From: Iris pallida | Lineage: Eukaryota; Streptophyta; Magnoliopsida; Asparagales; Iridaceae | Assembly (NCBI GenBank): GCA_029216955.1 | Contig: JANAVB010015600.1 | Location: 25,556,510-25,620,509 of the forward strand | Reading direction: 5' to 3' | Length of the DNA: 64,000 nucleotides | Part shown: one piece after another, positions 11,291 to 22,322 of the stretch | How positions within the stretch are numbered: position 1 is the first letter of the stretch | Layout of the letters: each line of letters begins with the position of its first letter | Made by a program: the position numbers and the translations under genes | Notes under the pieces: model-generated | Seen by the model: only the letters and a program-made list of their open reading frames with translations | Told to the model about the DNA's origin: nothing | Database searches by the model: none

Positions 11291-12039
11291 AGTCCACACC
11301 ATAGACTTACATGTCCTAGGATATCCTATTACACATTAATTTATATATATTCCCAATGTCTAGCCCTAGACATACATATGCCTATCAAACAAAACCGCAT
11401 ACATCTAACTATCACATATACCCATCAATTATATATAGTCTAACCTCATATGTGCTTACCACACATATATATATATTCAACCCCAAACCTCTCAACCTAG
11501 TATATATACAATATACCACATATCATATATATCCTCATATATATACACTAAGGCCTATACTCTAACACATATAAGCCTCAACCTATATCCATATACACAT
11601 TCACATACACTTAAGTATATATATATACATATAGACACCCACACACAATACATACACATGCATATTATCAAGCCAAACCAAGCCTACCAAGGTAGGTGGC
11701 AGCTACTCCTAATCTCACATGACTAAGCCAAAACCCAAGTGAATGGGCAATTGTAAGTCTCTGCCTACACTTTCTAGCCTATGCCACACACCAACCCTCT
11801 TACTGATTAATCCCAACAGGTACACTAAGCTTCTTAAGTTCAGTTCCACTCTTGGATCCACTTCTATCTACTGTCCTGCAGCCAAGTGAACAAGGCCTTA
11901 GCAAGGAACCAAAAATCCCTACTAACATATCCCCTGCCAACTAATACCAGTCATGAAGGACTGACACACTAAGGTGTATAGGGATAACTGAACATTAACC
12001 CACACACTAATGGTCAATCCAAGGCCCAAACTGATGGCC

Positions 12040-12310
12040 AAAGCCATCCATTGGTCCAAGGCCAAGCAATGCCTCTGCCTGGCCCGATTTCCCCTACTGC
12101 CTGCCTTTGCAGGCAGACCAAAATCCCCTGCTGCAGAGCCTATGCAGCTGCTGTAGCAAGTGCAAGCCAAGCATTGCCTGCTGCACTACTGCAATGCAAA
12201 GCCCAGGCAGCTGCAAACATGCCTGCTGTTGCTCTGTAATACAAATGCAAAGCCAGGCCAAGCCAAAGCTGCTACTGCTAACTCCTGCCCACTCCTCCTC
12301 TAACACAACT
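12040..12310. other. GC-richer patch in the solo LTR
   Basis: A 270-bp island rich in GCCTGCTG and TGCAGG words within AT-rich LTR. Short ORFs on both strands overlap here with cysteine/alanine-rich products and are judged artefacts of composition. It contains a small hairpin-like CTGCCT...AGGCAG. Confidence 0.4.
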
Positions 12311-12980
12311 TAACAGGACACTAACTCCCATCTAACTGATACAACATCAAGGGGCTGAATAATGAACAATAAATAAAAATTAACATATAATGAGTGTAGT
12401 GTCAATACAAGAGTGTGTGTGACATGGTATGGAACCTGGAAAAAATAGTAAATGGAATGTGTACACAGGAAAAATGAATTAGTGATGTGTGTGGGACTGA
12501 AATCAGTACAACAACTGATATTTCAATAGGTTCTCAGTGATCATTCAGTGAATAAGTGCCCATGTGTAGGAATCAATAGTGTGCGTATGGGAACTAACTG
12601 TGTGTGTACAACAGTTTCACAGGAATTTTAGGAATTAGATTTAGTGAATGGGAGCACCAATCCCATGCTATAGTTCTAGGGAACAATGGCAGTTCAATGC
12701 CTTTAATTCCCAAACATATTTCTAAATCAACCCTCAACACAATCATAACCATCATTCAAGTAATATATTTACACATGTAATTGAATTCATCCTAGTATTA
12801 AACATTAAGGAAATCAGCTCAAACAGGGACTCAAGTTCAGGATTTAAACATAACAAATCAACTTCAAGTCAGTAGGGTGTGTAATATCTCAGATTTCTGG
12901 ATGTCAATAGGACTGAGATCAGTGGGTAATGATATCAGGAAAACTAGGATTGATCTCAAGTTTTACAATAGTAACTAAGT

Positions 12981-12983
12981 ATC
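12981..12983. repeat. CACTA TSD (ATC), left
   Basis: ATC directly before CACTACT; ATC also follows the 3' end at 22320-22322. Confidence 0.9.
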
Positions 12984-12996
12984 CACTACTAAAATA
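12984..12996 (+). repeat. CACTA terminal inverted repeat, 5'
   Basis: CACTACTAAAATA, inverted copy at 22307-22319. Recognised by the element's transposase. Confidence 0.95.
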
Positions 12997-13004
12997 TGCT
13001 CTAT

Positions 13005-13226
13005 TAGCGATGTCGTTTAGCGACGGAATGAAATTACATCGCTAACTATATAATATAGCGACTCCTTCCTATTGATGTCGCAATACGTCGCTGAATAGCG
13101 ACGTTCAGCGACACTAGATAAAGTATGTCGCTGAATAGCGACGTTCAGTGACATATTAAGAAAATATGTCGCTTATATTAAAATTATTGCGACGGTTAGC
13201 AACGTCAGCAGTGGACGTCGCTAACT
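13005..13226. promoter_or_regulatory. CACTA 5' subterminal repeat cluster
   Basis: Many short copies of GCGACG, GTCGCT and TAGCGACGT in both orientations, repeated in the 3' subterminal region. In En/Spm such motifs bind TNPA and organise the ends for transposition; by analogy they should do so here. Confidence 0.8.
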
Positions 13227-14564
13227 TTTTTACTTAGATCACAGGACTCCCTTTTTCCCCTCACTCAAAAAATCGAAACTCAAAATTTTTTCCCCTGCCC
13301 CCGGCGACTCCCTCCCCCACGATGACTCCCTCCCCTCCCGACGACTCCCTCCCCCCCTCCCCCCGTCGAGCTCCTCCTCCTCGAGCTCCATCTCCTCCTC
13401 CTCGAGCTCCTCCTCCTCTCCGGCAGTAAACCCTAACCTAATTCCTCCTTCTCCTTCTCTCCCACACACACACCCCTTCACACACACACACACACACGCA
13501 CAAACTCAAAATTTTGACACTAACACTGACACTGTGTGTGCGTGTTTTGGACACTGACACTGACACGGACACGACCCTTGGATACTGACACGACCCTTGG
13601 ACATGTTTTGGGTTTTCCCTTACAGCTTGCGTCTTGCATTTAGAAAATAAAAGATTTCCATGTGCATTTCATACTACTCGAAAAGAATAAACAGCAATCC
13701 CTCTTTAATTTTTTTCCTATATATAATTACCAACTTGCCCATTTTAAACTTAATGAACAATTTTACTCAGTAAACATAAACAAGGATATGTTTGGAACAA
13801 AAAAAATTACGTTGAAGCCTCAACTTTTCTTATTATATAGTAGTATAGATAAAAAAAGCCTTGAGATATGAAACGTAACATAATGATAGAATGTGATCGG
13901 AACTCTGGACCTTAGCAAAAATGCATTTCAATCACAATACCACACCTTTTCTTGGAATTATAAATGACTTAAGCTGCTATTTCTTGATTTTCTTAAACTA
14001 TATATATATATGCTCTAAATTAGGTCTGAAAGATGTGAAGAATCAAAGTATGCCTAAAACGAGGGAAGAGATAGTAGCTGAGAAAGTATATTTTTAATGT
14101 GCATGAAACCAATATCAAGAAGAATGTCCATATTAGTCTAGAGTCCTAGACAGATTTTAAATATACATGACTAACGAACAGAGATAAAGGAAAATAAAAG
14201 ATTTCCATATTTTGGACTAGTGTTTTAGAAACGCCAATTTGATATAAAAAAGTCCATCCGGAATGTAACTTGCATCTTGCATTTCACACATAATAGAACC
14301 CCGAATGAAACAATTAAACAGTAGCTATGGATGAATGTCACATGTTGGAAATTCGTATCATGTATATAAGGTTGCTTATAATTTGGACACCAGGAATAGT
14401 CCCAAATGAATAGAGTGCATTGTTCAAGTATAGTTTCTATTGTGGTTTGTGGGAGGAGAGCCATTTTTTTCTTGGAGCTCTCGTTGAACTAGCTTTGGCT
14501 GGTTTGAGCCAAAGTCATCCAGAGGTGTAAGTGAAGTGTAGTCTAGTATAGTCTAGTATGTTGA

Positions 14565-14622
<58 letters not shown>

Positions 14623-15040
14623 GTTGGCAGTCAAAAGTAGCAATTAGCGGAGGTGGTCAGCAATATTGACATTTTTGGTCATCCCCTTTATCCGGTGAGC
14701 TAATTAAACTAATCACGTACGTTATCCGTTGAAGCGTATCCTCTAAGAAAAATTGAAAATAATTGGTTTTGACCAAAACCCTAGCTAGTAAGTCTACTAC
14801 TGATATTGTCGATACCAATACTCATAGGAATAGTCCGATACCGATTTCCATACCTATATGTTGTTGCTCAAGCAGTTTATAGCTACAAATACGTAAGTGC
14901 AACATGAAAATCTCATCTGTTAAATATGTTACCTAAGAGCATCATTAGTAAGGGCAATTCATTACTACAGTGTATAGAGTATCCTAGAAGTGTAGGTATG
15001 ATTGGTATATCGTATTACATAGAGTGTATAGAGTATCCTT
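13227..15040. other. CACTA 5' leader region, non-coding
   Basis: Pyrimidine-rich CTCCTCC/CCCTCC stretch at 13250-13470, CA microsatellite at 13463-13500, repeated CACTGACACT/GGACACGACC words at 13520-13600, then AT-rich sequence with a (TTA)n microsatellite at about 14563-14617. Short ORFs here show no domain. It may hold the promoter and 5' introns of the transposase gene. Confidence 0.5.
14563..14617. repeat. (TTA)n microsatellite
   Basis: About 18 uninterrupted ATT/TTA units inside the CACTA leader. Confidence 0.95.
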
Positions 15041-15470
15041 TCGGTCTATAAGACTTACTTCACTTACTTTGTCAAGACAAGTAAACTTTTTAAATGTTGA
15101 CGGTATATATACCGTCAACATTTGGTTTTGCCTTGTAGCTACAGGCAGTTGCCTGTATTTTGCCTTATAACATGGCCTTTGGCCTGTGCTTGAGCAGTGT
15201 GGACTTCCAGGTTAGGTGGTTAGTTCATGATTAGAATTGTTTAGATACTAGTTTCAGTTAAAGGTTTAGTTTAGATTAGGATATTAGTTTATGTTAGAAG
15301 GAATATGAGAGTTAGTAGATGTTAAAGTAGGATATTAATTTATTAGTTAGGATAGATAGTTTGAGTTAGGATACTGCTCAAGCACAGGCCATAAGCCAAG
15401 TTATAGGATATTAATTTAAAAAGTTTTACCTTTCTTGACAAACTGGATGAAGTAACTCTTGTAGACCCAA
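15041..15470. repeat. Imperfect long inverted repeat with inner palindrome
   Basis: The left arm (about 15041-15196) pairs with the reverse complement of 15369-15469: both contain CTTACTTCA-like, TTTGTCAAGA, AAACTTTTTAAA and GGCCTGTGCTTGAGCAG in order. The loop is about 170 nt. The left arm has an extra ~70 bp that itself starts with a 32-bp perfect palindrome at 15092-15123 and a small TACAGGCA...TGCCTGTA hairpin. It looks like a foldback (MITE-like) remnant upstream of the transposase gene. Confidence 0.65.
15092..15123. repeat. 32-bp perfect palindrome
   Basis: Sixteen-base arms (AAATGTTGACGGTATA and its exact complement) meet without a spacer. Confidence 0.92.
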
Positions 15471-15750
15471 AGGGTCGATATTGGACAGTTAGGATGAGTA
15501 TCAGAATCGGTATCAGATTAGTATCGACCGTATCGCATTAGTATCGGTCTATCGGATACGACACTTTCACACAAGACAGTTGTTTTAGTGCCAACACAGT
15601 TGTTTTTGTTTCTTTCTTCAAATTCTTTGTTTGTAATATGTGGAATGAATGAACAGTTTATGTTACGCACCCATATCTAAACTGTCTTAACATTCATTCA
15701 CTGACTGCAATGTGCATGTATCTATCTTACAGAATTATCCTCAATTGGAT

Positions 15751-18700
15751 ATGGATATGAATTACTACTTACGGAATCGTTCGTGGATGTACAACCGCCA
15801 TCCTGATGACATGTGCGGTATGCGAGATGAATTCATAGAGGGTGTACAGCAGTTCTTGCAGTTTGCCAAGGCGTTCCCTCAGTACATGGACGGTACCAAA
15901 ATTAAGTATCCGTGTGTGAGATATCGCAACTTGAAATATCATCCAGAAGTGGAAGTCACGTATCATTTATACTCGAAGGGTTTCACGCTGAATTACTATC
16001 AGTGGAGCGCGCATAGAGAACTTGTGTATTTAGCATCAGAGTATGAGTCTTATGTGGATGTCCACAACAACGCTGCTTACGACGATGGATTGGTGAACAT
16101 GATTTTTGATACGGCAGGGCCTAGTTTCGATCCGGACGATCATGATGCACCTGAGGAGGCACCGAACGCCGATGTTGCACTGTTCATGGAGTTGCTAGAG
16201 AATGCAAGGACTCTATTGTATCCTGGTTGTGAGGATCATTCACTGTTGGAGGTGGTTACAAGACTGTTGAGCATTAAGTCAGATTTTAACATGTCGCAAG
16301 AATGCTACAACCGAGTGTTGGAGTTGATTATAGAGATCTTGCCGGAGGGTGCTAAGTTGCCTAAAGACTTCTATCGGTCTAAGAGGATGGTGAGATCGCT
16401 CTGGATGGGATACGAGAAAATCGATACTTATCGCAACGGGTGCATGTTGTACTACAAAGACGACAAGGACGCAGATGTGTGCAGATTTTGTGGTGCTGAT
16501 CGCTATAAGACAACTAGTACAGGACGGTCAGAAGACCGACCGATTCAATATACTACTTGCCTTTAACGTCGCGGTTGCAAAGATTATTTATGGTGAAAGA
16601 GACGGCCGAAAATATGAGTTGGCACATGCGAGAACAGATTGAAGGAGTGTTGGATCACCCATCCGATGGAGAAGCGTGGAAGCACTTTGATCGAGTGTAT
16701 CCTGATTTTGCTTCAGATCCGCGTAATATCATGTTGGGGCTATCTTCGGATGGTTTTACTCCTTTTGGTCTTTCGGGATCCCAGTATTCGTGCTGGCCTG
16801 TGATTGTCACTCCGTATAACCTACCGCCTTGGATGTGTGTGAAGACTCAGTACATGTTTCTAACCGTTATAATTCCTGGTCCGAACAATCCCAAGAGGAA
16901 CATTGATGTGTACTTACAGCCTTTGATAGATGAGTTGAATCAGTTATGGGAAGTAGGCGCTGACACGTACGATGTTTCCAGGAAGCAGAATTTTCAGATG
17001 AAGGCAACCCTTATGTGGACCATCAGCGACTTTCCGGCCTATGAAATGTTATCTGGATGGAGCACTCATGGCCGTCTCTCATGTCCGTATTGCATGGACC
17101 GTAGTAAGGCTTTTTGCTTGAAACATGGAGGAAAACCGTGCTTCTTTGATTGTTATCGACAATTTCTGCCAAAAGATCATCCGTTCAGAATGAACAGGAA
17201 TGCATTCCGTGCCGGCGTTGTAGAGAAGGGTGATCCACCGCCAAGGTGGTACGGAACCACGATATGGGAGGAGGTTAGAGATTTTCCAAGTGCTATCGAA
17301 GATCCTACAACTGGGTACAAGTGCGATGGATTTGGTAGAGATCATAACTGGACAAAGAGGAGCATATTCTGGGATCTGCCATACTGGAGTACCAATCTGA
17401 TCAGATATAATTTTGATGTCATACATATTGAGAAGAATGTGTTTGATAACATAATTAATACCGTGATGGACGTAAAGGGAAAAATGAAAGACAATCCCAA
17501 GGCCAGGTTGGACTTAGAAGAAATATACAAACGCCCTGCGTTGCATTTGATAGAGCGGAATGGAAAACAGTTCCTGTCGAAGTCAATTTTCTCGCTGGAC
17601 AAGGAGGATAAAGTGAGACTTTGTCGGTGGATCCAGGGCCTAAAATTTTCAGACGAATGTGTCAAATCTGAGAAGATGTGTCGATCTGAAGGAAAATAAA
17701 TTGACGGGTATGAAGAGCCACGACTGTCACGTATTCATGGAGAGGTTAATTCCGATTTCATTTCGGGAATTCTTACCGCAGGCAGTTTGGGATCCATTGA
17801 CGGAGCTTAGCATATTCTTCAGGGATCTTTGTTCTAAGAAATTGCTCGTTGATCGTCTAGAAAAGCAAGAGAAGGACATTGCGGTAACACTGTGCAAGCT
17901 AGAGAGGGTGTTTTCTCCTGGATTCTTCGACTCTATGGAGCATTTGCCGATTCATCTATCCTATGAGGCACGTGTTGGTGGACCCGTCGAATATCAATGG
18001 ATGTACCCGTTCGAGCGATATTTGAATCACCTAAAAAGAAAGGTGAAAAATATGACACGGGTCGAGGGTTCTATTTATGAAGCCTATGTTCTCGAGGAGA
18101 TTACAAACTTTTGTTTGATGTATTTTAACCCTCATGTTGCAACTAATAGAACGAGAGCTTCCAGAAACGACGACGGAGATCATGAAAGTAATGATACAAT
18201 ACTGAAAGTATTCAATGCTCCAGGAAAGCCATCGGGTAAAATGAAGAAGAGATATCTGAACGATGATGAGCTAAGGGCTGCTCAAGTGTATGTATTACTC
18301 AACTGCGACGAGGAGGAAGTAGAGAAACTGGAGGGGTAAGTAATTAATACGTCTACATTATTTTAATAGTGTTGATTATTATTCTATTACATTAATTGAA
18401 CGATGTTATTTTTAACATATTTAATGATGATGTGAGGTCAGGTAGGCCACACATAACAGAAGAAAAATTAGAACAAGAAATGAGGCGTTATTTTTTATCA
18501 TGGTTGAGTGCATATGTAAGACTTGAGAACTCTGTAATTACCTTTCTGTATATGCACTTGATTGAGAATGAGCTTAATTTCTTCTTTCGTGGTATTTAGG
18601 TCGATCGTCTATACGCAAGACTTGAGAATGAGTCTATTAGAACGCTAGCCAAGGGACCAATTTATGCTGCAAAAATATGGCCAAGCTACTGTATTAATGG

Positions 18701-19334
18701 ATTTCGGTTCAAGTCAACAACTTGCCCGATCAGAGACAACTTTTTGGATCTCGACTTTACCAAAAATAGCTATTTGTGTATCAGATCTTCGAACTACAAA
18801 GATGTTGATACGGGCAACGATTTCTATGGCGTGCTACGGGAGATCGTGGAGCTAACATATAGTTATGGAATAGAGCCTGCTAAGATTGTGTTATTCAGGT
18901 GTGATTGGTTCGATCCAATTGAAGGTCAAGGTTGGAAAGTAGACAAGCACGGTCTTGTTGATATAAACTATCGGCGTCGATATCAAGCCTATGAACCATT
19001 TGTCCTATCAAGTCAGGCTCAGCTCGTGTACTTCATAAGTTATCCTAAACGGGGAACAACAAGGTCCGACTGGTGGGCAGTATGCAAGACCAAAGCTAGA
19101 AATACCTTTGAGGTTGACGATATAGCTTATCAAGAGGATGAACTACCTCTTGTAACAAATATTATAGAAGTGGACACGACGGAAGTTCCTCATTACACAT
19201 CTAATTGTGTAAAAAAAGTACAATTATCTGAAGAGGAAGATGCAGATGAAAGTGAAGATGTAGAGGAGGAAGAAGAAGTAGAAGAAGAAGAAGATGAGCT
19301 AAACGAACTAGATAAATTTTCAGAAGAGGATTAA
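15751..19334 (+). pseudogene. CACTA transposase (TNPD-like; Transposase_21)
   Basis: Catalytic transposase of En/Spm elements. Domains in order: Transposase-associated (RSWMYNRHPD to YHLYSKGF, 15775-16000), Transposase_21 (LYPGCEDHSLLEVV, then DPRNIMLGLSSDGFTPFG, VIIPGPNNPKRNIDVYLQPL and DCYRQFLPKDHPFRMNRNAF, about 16200-17400), DUF4218 (SHDCHVFMERLIPI to GGPVEYQWMYPFERY, 17711-18060), DUF4216 (DWFDPIEGQGWKVD and YEPFVLSSQAQ, 18903-19020) and an acidic Glu-rich tail. The start chosen is ATG 15751, just after a TCTTACAG splice acceptor. A frame change near 16553 and a compensating one near 17655 break the ORF; the last exons are joined by GT-AG introns (donor 18336; acceptor AG at 18598-18599). 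Confidence 0.93.
18336..18599 (+). other. Intron-rich segment at the 3' part of the TNPD-like gene
   Basis: GTAAGTAATT at 18336 is a good donor closing the DUF4218 exon. A short coding-like stretch (DDVRSGRPHITEEKLEQEMRR, about 18420-18510) follows, then a GTAAGACTT donor near 18516 and the acceptor TTTAG at 18595-18599 before the DUF4216 exon. The boundaries of the short exon are not certain. Confidence 0.55.
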
Positions 19335-19360
19335 ATCTGTACGTTTGTTTTATCATCATA

Positions 19361-19460
19361 TTTGACACTTTAGTGACACTTCTATCATATAAATCTGTGA
19401 CACTTTAGTGACACTTCTATCATATAAATCTGTGACACTTTAGTGACACTTTTATCTGTG
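19361..19460. repeat. Three ~37-bp tandem repeats between CACTA genes
   Basis: The unit starts TGACACTTTAGTGACACTT and continues CTATCATATAAATCTG. It occurs three times just after the transposase stop, the last copy truncated. Probably in the 3' UTR/intergenic spacer. Confidence 0.9.
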
Positions 19461-19541
19461 ACTATGATATTTTTCAAAAATCTGTGATGTCTATCATATA
19501 ACTATGTATTTTTGTTTTATTATCATATGTTATTATCAGGT

Positions 19542-21460
19542 ATGACTAGACCATTTAGACGACGCGGAGGATTTTATATTAGCCAGTCCCGTCAGCCTCG
19601 GGCTGGGATGGAGATTTCGTACCCTCATCCTTACCTCCGAGTATGCCATTGTACCGTTCTGTTCTCGATCCATTACCGGGACAGGGCAGTTCCAGTAGGT
19701 TGCCGACTCCTCCCTTGTCCTCCAGCGTTCCTGATCCCGCATCCAGCATTCCTGATCCCGGGTCCAGCATTCCTGATCCCGGATCCAGCATTCCTCCTGC
19801 CGACGACTCCATGGGGGGAGCCGACGCCGAGCATATGGAGGACGGCGATCAGACTGATCCTTCCCACGCAGGAGGTGAGAGCAACCCTCCATGCGCTCCC
19901 CCGGACGAGACGCGTATGGAGATTTGGACGGACGGGCCTACGAAGGAAGTTAATTAGTTAATATAGATTTCTCAAATGATTATATGTACATATATATTCA
20001 TGAAAATTATTATTGTATAGATATCGGCCTCGTGTAGTACAGAGACAGCTGGGGTTATTTCTGAGGCAGAACTATGGTGGGCCTTGGATTAACTACTCAT
20101 ATGCTCCTACAGATAGTAAGGCCTTTTGGTTGGCCCACTTCAAGGTAAAAAATTTATTTATTTTTAAATTTTAATAATCATTTATGTATATTATATAACT
20201 TTTCTATCTTACTTCTTGTAGAGGACCTATTTCTATCCACCATACCGGGCGGCGAAGATAGAGGCCTAATTTTCCGTCGTCGCAGGCAAGCTCATCCGTG
20301 ATGCGATCCACGACCAGAAGTCCCGTGATCGCTCCGGAAAGCCGATCCATGGTTGGATCACGCCAGAGCAGTGGACTGTGATGAAGGCTAGATTCGTCGA
20401 GGCTAGGTACCAGGAGCGGTCTGACAAAGCCAAGGTGGCGCGGTCGAGCGCCAGTAAGTGGTGTGGTGGCTCCATTCCGATGACGGAGCATTTTCATCGT
20501 CTGGTACATTTTCTATGACGGGCATTAATTTATATATCGTTCGATATAATGTTTAATACTAATAATAGATAATATATTTTAACAGGTAAAAAAGGGTGAG
20601 GACCCGAACATGGTGACCGTCTTCCTGGTCATCCATCGGAGGGCTGGGGAGTTCATTGACGAGAGGGCGACGCAGGAATATGTACATTCTATTCTTTATA
20701 TTAATTTACTATAATTTAGAAAACAGGAAAATAGATATTAATATAGACTTTAACAAACACTTACACGTTAGCAAACATGTTCTAGGCCGAGTTTGTTCGG
20801 CTACAGGAGGAGGCGGCTGCTGCTGCTAGTACGCCAGCAGAGGGAGGGGCTGGTACTTCCTTCCAGCCGCCTACAGCTCCATCGCCGGACGACCTCAGGA
20901 TGACCGTCGTTGGCGGTCTTCAGAAGGGTACGTACTACGGTACGGGATCCTACGGCGCGTATTTGGCTTCGGGGTCATCCCGGGCCCCCTCTGTCAGTGC
21001 GCAGTCTCTGGCTTCGCAGGCGTCGTCACGAGCTCAGGATATTCGTCGTCAGATCGACAAGCTGCATTGTGAGTTACAGCAGCAAATTTCTGATGCGGTC
21101 GAGCGCAGTATACAAAAGCTGATGAGTCTGCAACATGCTATAGCTGCCAGCTTGCACACGCTCACCGAGTCTATGCAGCGCACAGAGCGTAGACAGGTCG
21201 AGCTAGAGGGATCGCAGAGGAGCATGTCTGCCTCACTCACTCAAGTATCGACTTTGCTTGAGGCGAGTACTCAGAGGATGGTGAGTACCCTTGCTGTGCA
21301 TGGTGAGCGACTGCGCGAGCTAGAACAGATACGTCCTTCCGGTCCATCGATGGCGCCGACTCTAGACATTGTACTGCCTCCTACTGCCCCTACGATACAG
21401 CTCACACAGGAGCAGTATGAGTACATGCTATCCCATATGCGCGGCAGGTATCCTCAGTGA
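19542..21460 (+). pseudogene. CACTA second gene, Transposase_24 / TNPA-like
   Basis: Likely DNA-binding accessory protein of the CACTA element. Multi-exon: N-terminal exon from about 19542 with a 21-bp tandem repeat coding SSIPDPG units (19721-19796); exon 20021-20144 (LFLRQNYGGPWINY..AFWLAHFK); exon 20222-20503 (RTYFYPPYRAAKIE..TEHFHRL); exon 20586-20681 (KKGEDPNMVTVFLVIHRRAG..); last exon 20786-21460, with the family-typical AGEFIDERATQEYAEFV and GGLQKGTYYGTGSYGAYL, ending in a long Gln/Ser coiled-coil. All these introns are GT-AG. A TAA inside exon 20222-20503 (near 20267) and an unclear N-terminal frame indicate a pseudogene. Confidence 0.82.
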
Positions 21461-21790
21461 TCAAGTAGATTTTTTTATCATCTTTGTATTTATTGGCCCT
21501 ATTGGCCCATTCACCGTTCTGTACACTGATTTTCATTATTATTTGATTCTGTTGGACATGTATGTTTGTTGGACATGTATGTTGGTGATATTTAATTTGT
21601 TGGTATTTTCATTGAGTACATGTATGATATTTAGTTGTAGACTGTTATGATGGGAGACTGTTATTTATCTACTAGTTATAGACTGTTATGATGGGAGAAT
21701 GTTAATTATGATGATATCTGCGACGGGGATGACAAATATACCTACGCTGGGTTATAAGCGATGATCTGATATACAAAGGAGGTGCTGCCC
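21461..21790. other. CACTA 3' untranslated/spacer region
   Basis: AT-rich, with a duplicated AGACTGTTATGATGGGAGA word at about 21640 and 21678. No coding signal. Confidence 0.6.
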
Positions 21791-21902
21791 AAATTTTAAA
21801 AAAATATAATGTATATTTTTGTAATGATGTGTGTCTGTGTTTATACAGTGTAAACACAGACACACAGCATAACAAAAATACACATTATATTTTTTTAATT
21901 TA
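21791..21902. repeat. Near-perfect long hairpin in CACTA 3' region
   Basis: Arms of about 50 bp (21791-21843 and 21850-21902) share AAAAAAATATAATGT, ATTTTTGT and GTGTGTCTGTGTTTA as inverted sequence with only a few mismatches and a loop of about 5 nt. A transcript through it would form a long stable stem. Confidence 0.88.
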
Positions 21903-22306
21903 TTTCAGCATTCTGCGACGGTAAGCTTCGTAGAGCGACGGATAGCGACGGAAACTGGACATCGCTAGACGTCGCAAATTAGTGGCGATACGTTGCTGTA
22001 CGTCCCCGCCTTGCTGACGTAGCAGGCATTGCCACGTCATCACGTCAATATAACTAAACGTCGCTACAATGTCGCACTACGTCGCTAGGTTTGCGACGTA
22101 AAGTTCTCGTCGCTCTACGTCGCTAAGTTTGCGACGAACTAGCGACACGGGCGGGACGTCGCAAACAGCGACGTAGGGCGACATATTGCCCATCTGCGAC
22201 TAGCTAAAAAGCGACATTCACTTTACGTCGCTAAATCCGTCGCCAATTACGATTAGCGACGTAATTTTCATTATTAGCGACGTATAAGGACGTCGCTAAT
22301 TTGCCT
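21903..22306. promoter_or_regulatory. CACTA 3' subterminal repeat cluster
   Basis: Some 400 bp packed with GCGACG, ACGTCGC and TAGCGACGT in both orientations, mirroring 13005-13226 but longer. Expected binding sites for the TNPA-like protein. Confidence 0.85.
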
Positions 22307-22319
22307 TATTTTAGTAGTG
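22307..22319 (-). repeat. CACTA terminal inverted repeat, 3'
   Basis: Reads TATTTTAGTAGTG on the plus strand, the exact inverse of 12984-12996. Confidence 0.95.
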
Positions 22320-22322
22320 ATC
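22320..22322. repeat. CACTA TSD (ATC), right
   Basis: ATC directly after TAGTAGTG, matching 12981-12983. Confidence 0.9.

Larger units (their letters stand above)
12984..22319 (+). mobile_element. CACTA (En/Spm-type) DNA transposon, complete 9,336 bp
   Basis: Both ends are visible. 5' CACTACTAAAATA (12984-12996) is the exact reverse complement of the 3' end TATTTTAGTAGTG (22307-22319), a 13-bp terminal inverted repeat. It is flanked by ATC (12981-12983) and ATC (22320-22322), the 3-bp TSD expected for CACTA. Subterminal regions at both ends carry many GCGACG/CGTCGC motifs, likely TNPA-type binding sites. Two plus-strand genes lie inside: a TNPD-like transposase (15751-19334) and a Transposase_24/TNPA-like gene (19542-21460). 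Both contain disruptions, so the copy is probably not autonomous although its ends look usable. Confidence 0.96.

Noticed and set aside
12051..12313. Cys/Ala-rich small proteins in the GC patch
   Set aside because: Overlapping frames on both strands in a compositionally biased LTR patch; no conserved family recognised.
13239..13493. Glu/Gly-rich ORF on the minus strand in the CACTA leader
   Set aside because: Translation of a CTC/CTCC-rich stretch.
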